Part shown: one piece after another, positions 62,473-64,000 of the stretch | How the letters are laid out: the number at the start of each line of letters is the position of its first letter | Numbering within the stretch: the stretch's first letter is position 1 | NCBI RefSeq assembly: GCF_900142715.1 | Contig: NZ_FRBX01000001.1 | Location: forward strand, 1,240,001 to 1,304,000 | DNA: 64,000 nucleotides | Origin: Flavobacterium pectinovorum | Lineage (GTDB): Bacteria; Bacteroidota; Bacteroidia; Flavobacteriales; Flavobacteriaceae | Direction: 5' to 3' | Notes under the pieces: model-generated | Told to the model about the DNA's origin: nothing | Database searches by the model: none | What the model saw: only the letters and a program-made list of their open reading frames with translations | Program-made: the position numbers and the translations under genes

Positions 62473-63492
62473 ATGAAAACGAATTTATTAAACACTACTT
62501 TTTTAAACTTTAAAAGTAAAACAGTCCACATTTTAACCTTTTTATTTTTACTAATGGTTTTAATATCCTGTAATAAAAAAACAGAAGAAACTACTGTAAC
62601 AGAAACCACACCTGCGACATCATCCGAAACAGCTCAGGCAGCACCTGCAAATCCACCTGCAAATTTCAAACATGCCTATGAAGAAGTAAATGGAGTTAAA
62701 ATTCATTACGTGATTGGCGGAAAAGGAGATCCGCTGGTATTGGTTCATGGTTTTGGACAAAACTGGTACATGTGGAACCGTTTACTTCCGGAACTTTCAA
62801 AACATTTTACCGTTATCGCTCCGGATTTAAGAGGTGTTGGGGAATCTGATAAGCCAGAAGGAGGTTATGACAAAAAAAATATGGCAAAAGATATTCATGA
62901 ACTGGTAAAAAAATTAGGATACAATAATATCAATCTGGCAGGACATGATATCGGACTTATGGTGGCTTATGCTTATGCTGCACAATATGGAAGTGAAGTT
63001 AAAAAATTAGCTTTGATGGATGCACTTCTTCCTGGTATCGAACCGGTTTGGTCGCAAGTTTCGGCTTCTGCATGGTGGTTTGGATTTTTTGCCTGGCCAG
63101 CTTCGGGAGATATTGTAAAAGGAAAAGAAAAAGAGTTTTTAACCAATTTCTGGCCAATGGTAGGACATGTAAAAGATCCGTTTACAGCTGAGGAAACGGC
63201 TGAATTCGTGAGAGCTTACGCTGTTAAAGATGGTGCGAAATCAAGTTTTAAATGGTTTGGAGCATTTCCGCAGGACGGGAAAGACAATTTAATTTTGGCA
63301 AAAACAAAACTTAAAATGCCGTTGCTTGCTATGGGCGGGGAATATTTTGCCGCAGCTTTCTTAAAAGAGCACTCTAAATTGGTTGCAGAAAATGTAACCG
63401 AATCTAAAATTGCAGGTTCAGGACACTGGCTGGTTCAGGAAAATACAGCTCAGGTACAAAAAGATTTGCTGGCATTTTTCCTTGCGAAATAA
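62473..63492 (+). CDS. Lipoprotein alpha/beta hydrolase, epoxide-hydrolase/dehalogenase type
   Basis: A 339-residue lipoprotein (LISC lipobox, Cys33) with a Thr/Ala/Pro-rich linker, then the hydrolase: LVHGFGQNWYMWNRLLPEL, VIAPDLRGVGESDKPEGGYD, LAGHDIGLM with Asp159 as nucleophile, and SGHWLVQENTAQV with the catalytic His. An Asp nucleophile in GHDxG marks soluble epoxide hydrolases and haloalkane dehalogenases. Exported and membrane-attached, unlike the cytoplasmic hydrolase upstream. 48 bases from it; likely co-transcribed. Confidence 0.88.
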   Translation: MKTNLLNTTFLNFKSKTVHILTFLFLLMVLISCNKKTEETTVTETTPATSSETAQAAPANPPANFKHAYEEVNGVKIHYVIGGKGDPLVLVHGFGQNWYMWNRLLPELSKHFTVIAPDLRGVGESDKPEGGYDKKNMAKDIHELVKKLGYNNINLAGHDIGLMVAYAYAAQYGSEVKKLALMDALLPGIEPVWSQVSASAWWFGFFAWPASGDIVKGKEKEFLTNFWPMVGHVKDPFTAEETAEFVRAYAVKDGAKSSFKWFGAFPQDGKDNLILAKTKLKMPLLAMGGEYFAAAFLKEHSKLVAENVTESKIAGSGHWLVQENTAQVQKDLLAFFLAK

Positions 63493-63528
63493 AGCTCTAA
63501 AATAAACAGACCAATTAAATCTCATAAA

Positions 63529-64000
63529 ATGAAACAAATATTTATCATACTATTATTTTTCTTTGGTCTGTTAATGCAGTCTCAGGAAAAAGCCGATCTG
63601 ATTATTTACAATGGAAAAATTGCAACCATGCAAAAATCAGACGAATTTGTGCAGGCGTTGGCAATAAAAGACGGGATTATTCTGGAAACAGGAACTTCAA
63701 AAAGTATTCTGGAAAGTTATAAAACCTCATCTGCAAAAAGCATCGATGCAAAAGGAAAAACGGTTATTCCGGGTTTAAACGACAGTCATATTCATGTCAT
63801 TCGCGAAGGCTTAAATTATAATGCAGAATTGCGTTGGGATGGCGTAAAAACCTTGAAAAGAGCTATGGAAATGCTCAAAGAACAGGCCGCCAGAACTCCG
63901 CCGGGAGTTTGGATCAAAGTAATTGGAGGCTGGAATGAATTTGGCTTTGAGGAAAAAAGACAGCCAACCATTGAAGAAATAAATGCCGCAGTTCCTGATA
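63529..64000 (+). CDS. Amidohydrolase (YtcJ-like), 3' end outside the window
   Basis: ATG at 63529, open to the window edge (at least 157 residues). A signal peptide (MKQIFIILLFFFGLLMQSQ) is followed by LIIYNGKIATM, the start of amidohydrolases, and PGLNDSHIHVI where His-x-His is the metal site. WNEFGFEEKRQPTIEEIN fits the YtcJ/Amidohydro_3 subgroup, metal-dependent hydrolases of amides or esters. Continues the hydrolase operon. Confidence 0.85.
   Translation, partial: MKQIFIILLFFFGLLMQSQEKADLIIYNGKIATMQKSDEFVQALAIKDGIILETGTSKSILESYKTSSAKSIDAKGKTVIPGLNDSHIHVIREGLNYNAELRWDGVKTLKRAMEMLKEQAARTPPGVWIKVIGGWNEFGFEEKRQPTIEEINAAVPD

Noticed and set aside
1..64000. CRISPR array, prophage, integrase, tRNA or rRNA
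   Set aside because: No regularly spaced repeats, no phage structural or integrase genes and no cloverleaf-like sequence were recognised by eye.

Overview
The window is AT-rich, intron-free, gene-dense DNA from a Bacteroidota bacterium, almost certainly Flavobacterium or a close relative. The evidence is the SusC/SusD pair, many TonB-dependent receptors with CarboxypepD_reg domains, lipoproteins starting S-C-S/N-D-D after the lipobox, Bacteroidota promoters (TTG, 17-20 bases, TAnnTTTG), weak Shine-Dalgarno sequences and Flavobacterium-style intergenic inverted repeats. No rRNA, tRNA, CRISPR array, integrase or insertion sequence was recognised. The first gene (helicase) and last gene (amidohydrolase) are cut by the window edges.

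Layout. 1-4.6 kb: a truncated UPF1/DNA2-like helicase, then a TetR-controlled thioesterase/SnoaL-like operon with two identical 14-bp operators, and a secreted monooxygenase-fold protein. 4.7-10.8 kb: a probable copper-acquisition locus (two related small CX9CX3C proteins, a tandem FixH/YtkA-like lipoprotein, an OprC-like receptor with a CxxxM motif, and an MbnP/MbnH-type pair). 11-18.5 kb: a YheT hydrolase, then a second metal-uptake-like locus on the minus strand (two DUF4625-type lipoproteins, a receptor, a His-motif propeller lipoprotein, a His/Cys-rich small protein), possibly for zinc. 18.6-21.3 kb: nitroreductase, luciferase-like oxidoreductase, L,D-transpeptidase. 21.4-24.5 kb: an arsenic operon arsR-acetyltransferase-DUF6428-arsC-acr3 with a palindromic operator.

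24.7-36 kb: an accessory region with two tandem alpha/beta hydrolases, a relic of a sigma-54 regulator, a stress-type PRC-barrel protein, a tightly overlapping three-gene cassette HEPN-like / unknown / SecB-like (the best candidate for an undescribed toxin-antitoxin-chaperone or defence module), small unknown genes, and an HxlR/SDR divergent pair with paired operators. 36-42.6 kb: a minimal xylo-oligosaccharide utilisation locus (SusC, SusD, GH8).

42.7-55 kb: aldo/keto reductase with AraC regulator, two DUF1349 proteins around a LuxR regulator, then an SDR followed by a promoter, a 26-residue leader peptide ending in seven cysteines, and a PhyH dioxygenase, CDP-alcohol phosphotransferase and GtrA protein that it may control; then DUF4833, and an NmrA/HxlR divergent pair with ACTAT-type palindromes. 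55-64 kb: signalling genes (REC protein, PAS histidine kinase, decayed response regulator, HisKA_2 kinase and sigma-54 response regulator pair) followed by two hydrolases and an amidohydrolase.

All function calls rest on reading motifs by eye; no database search was possible.
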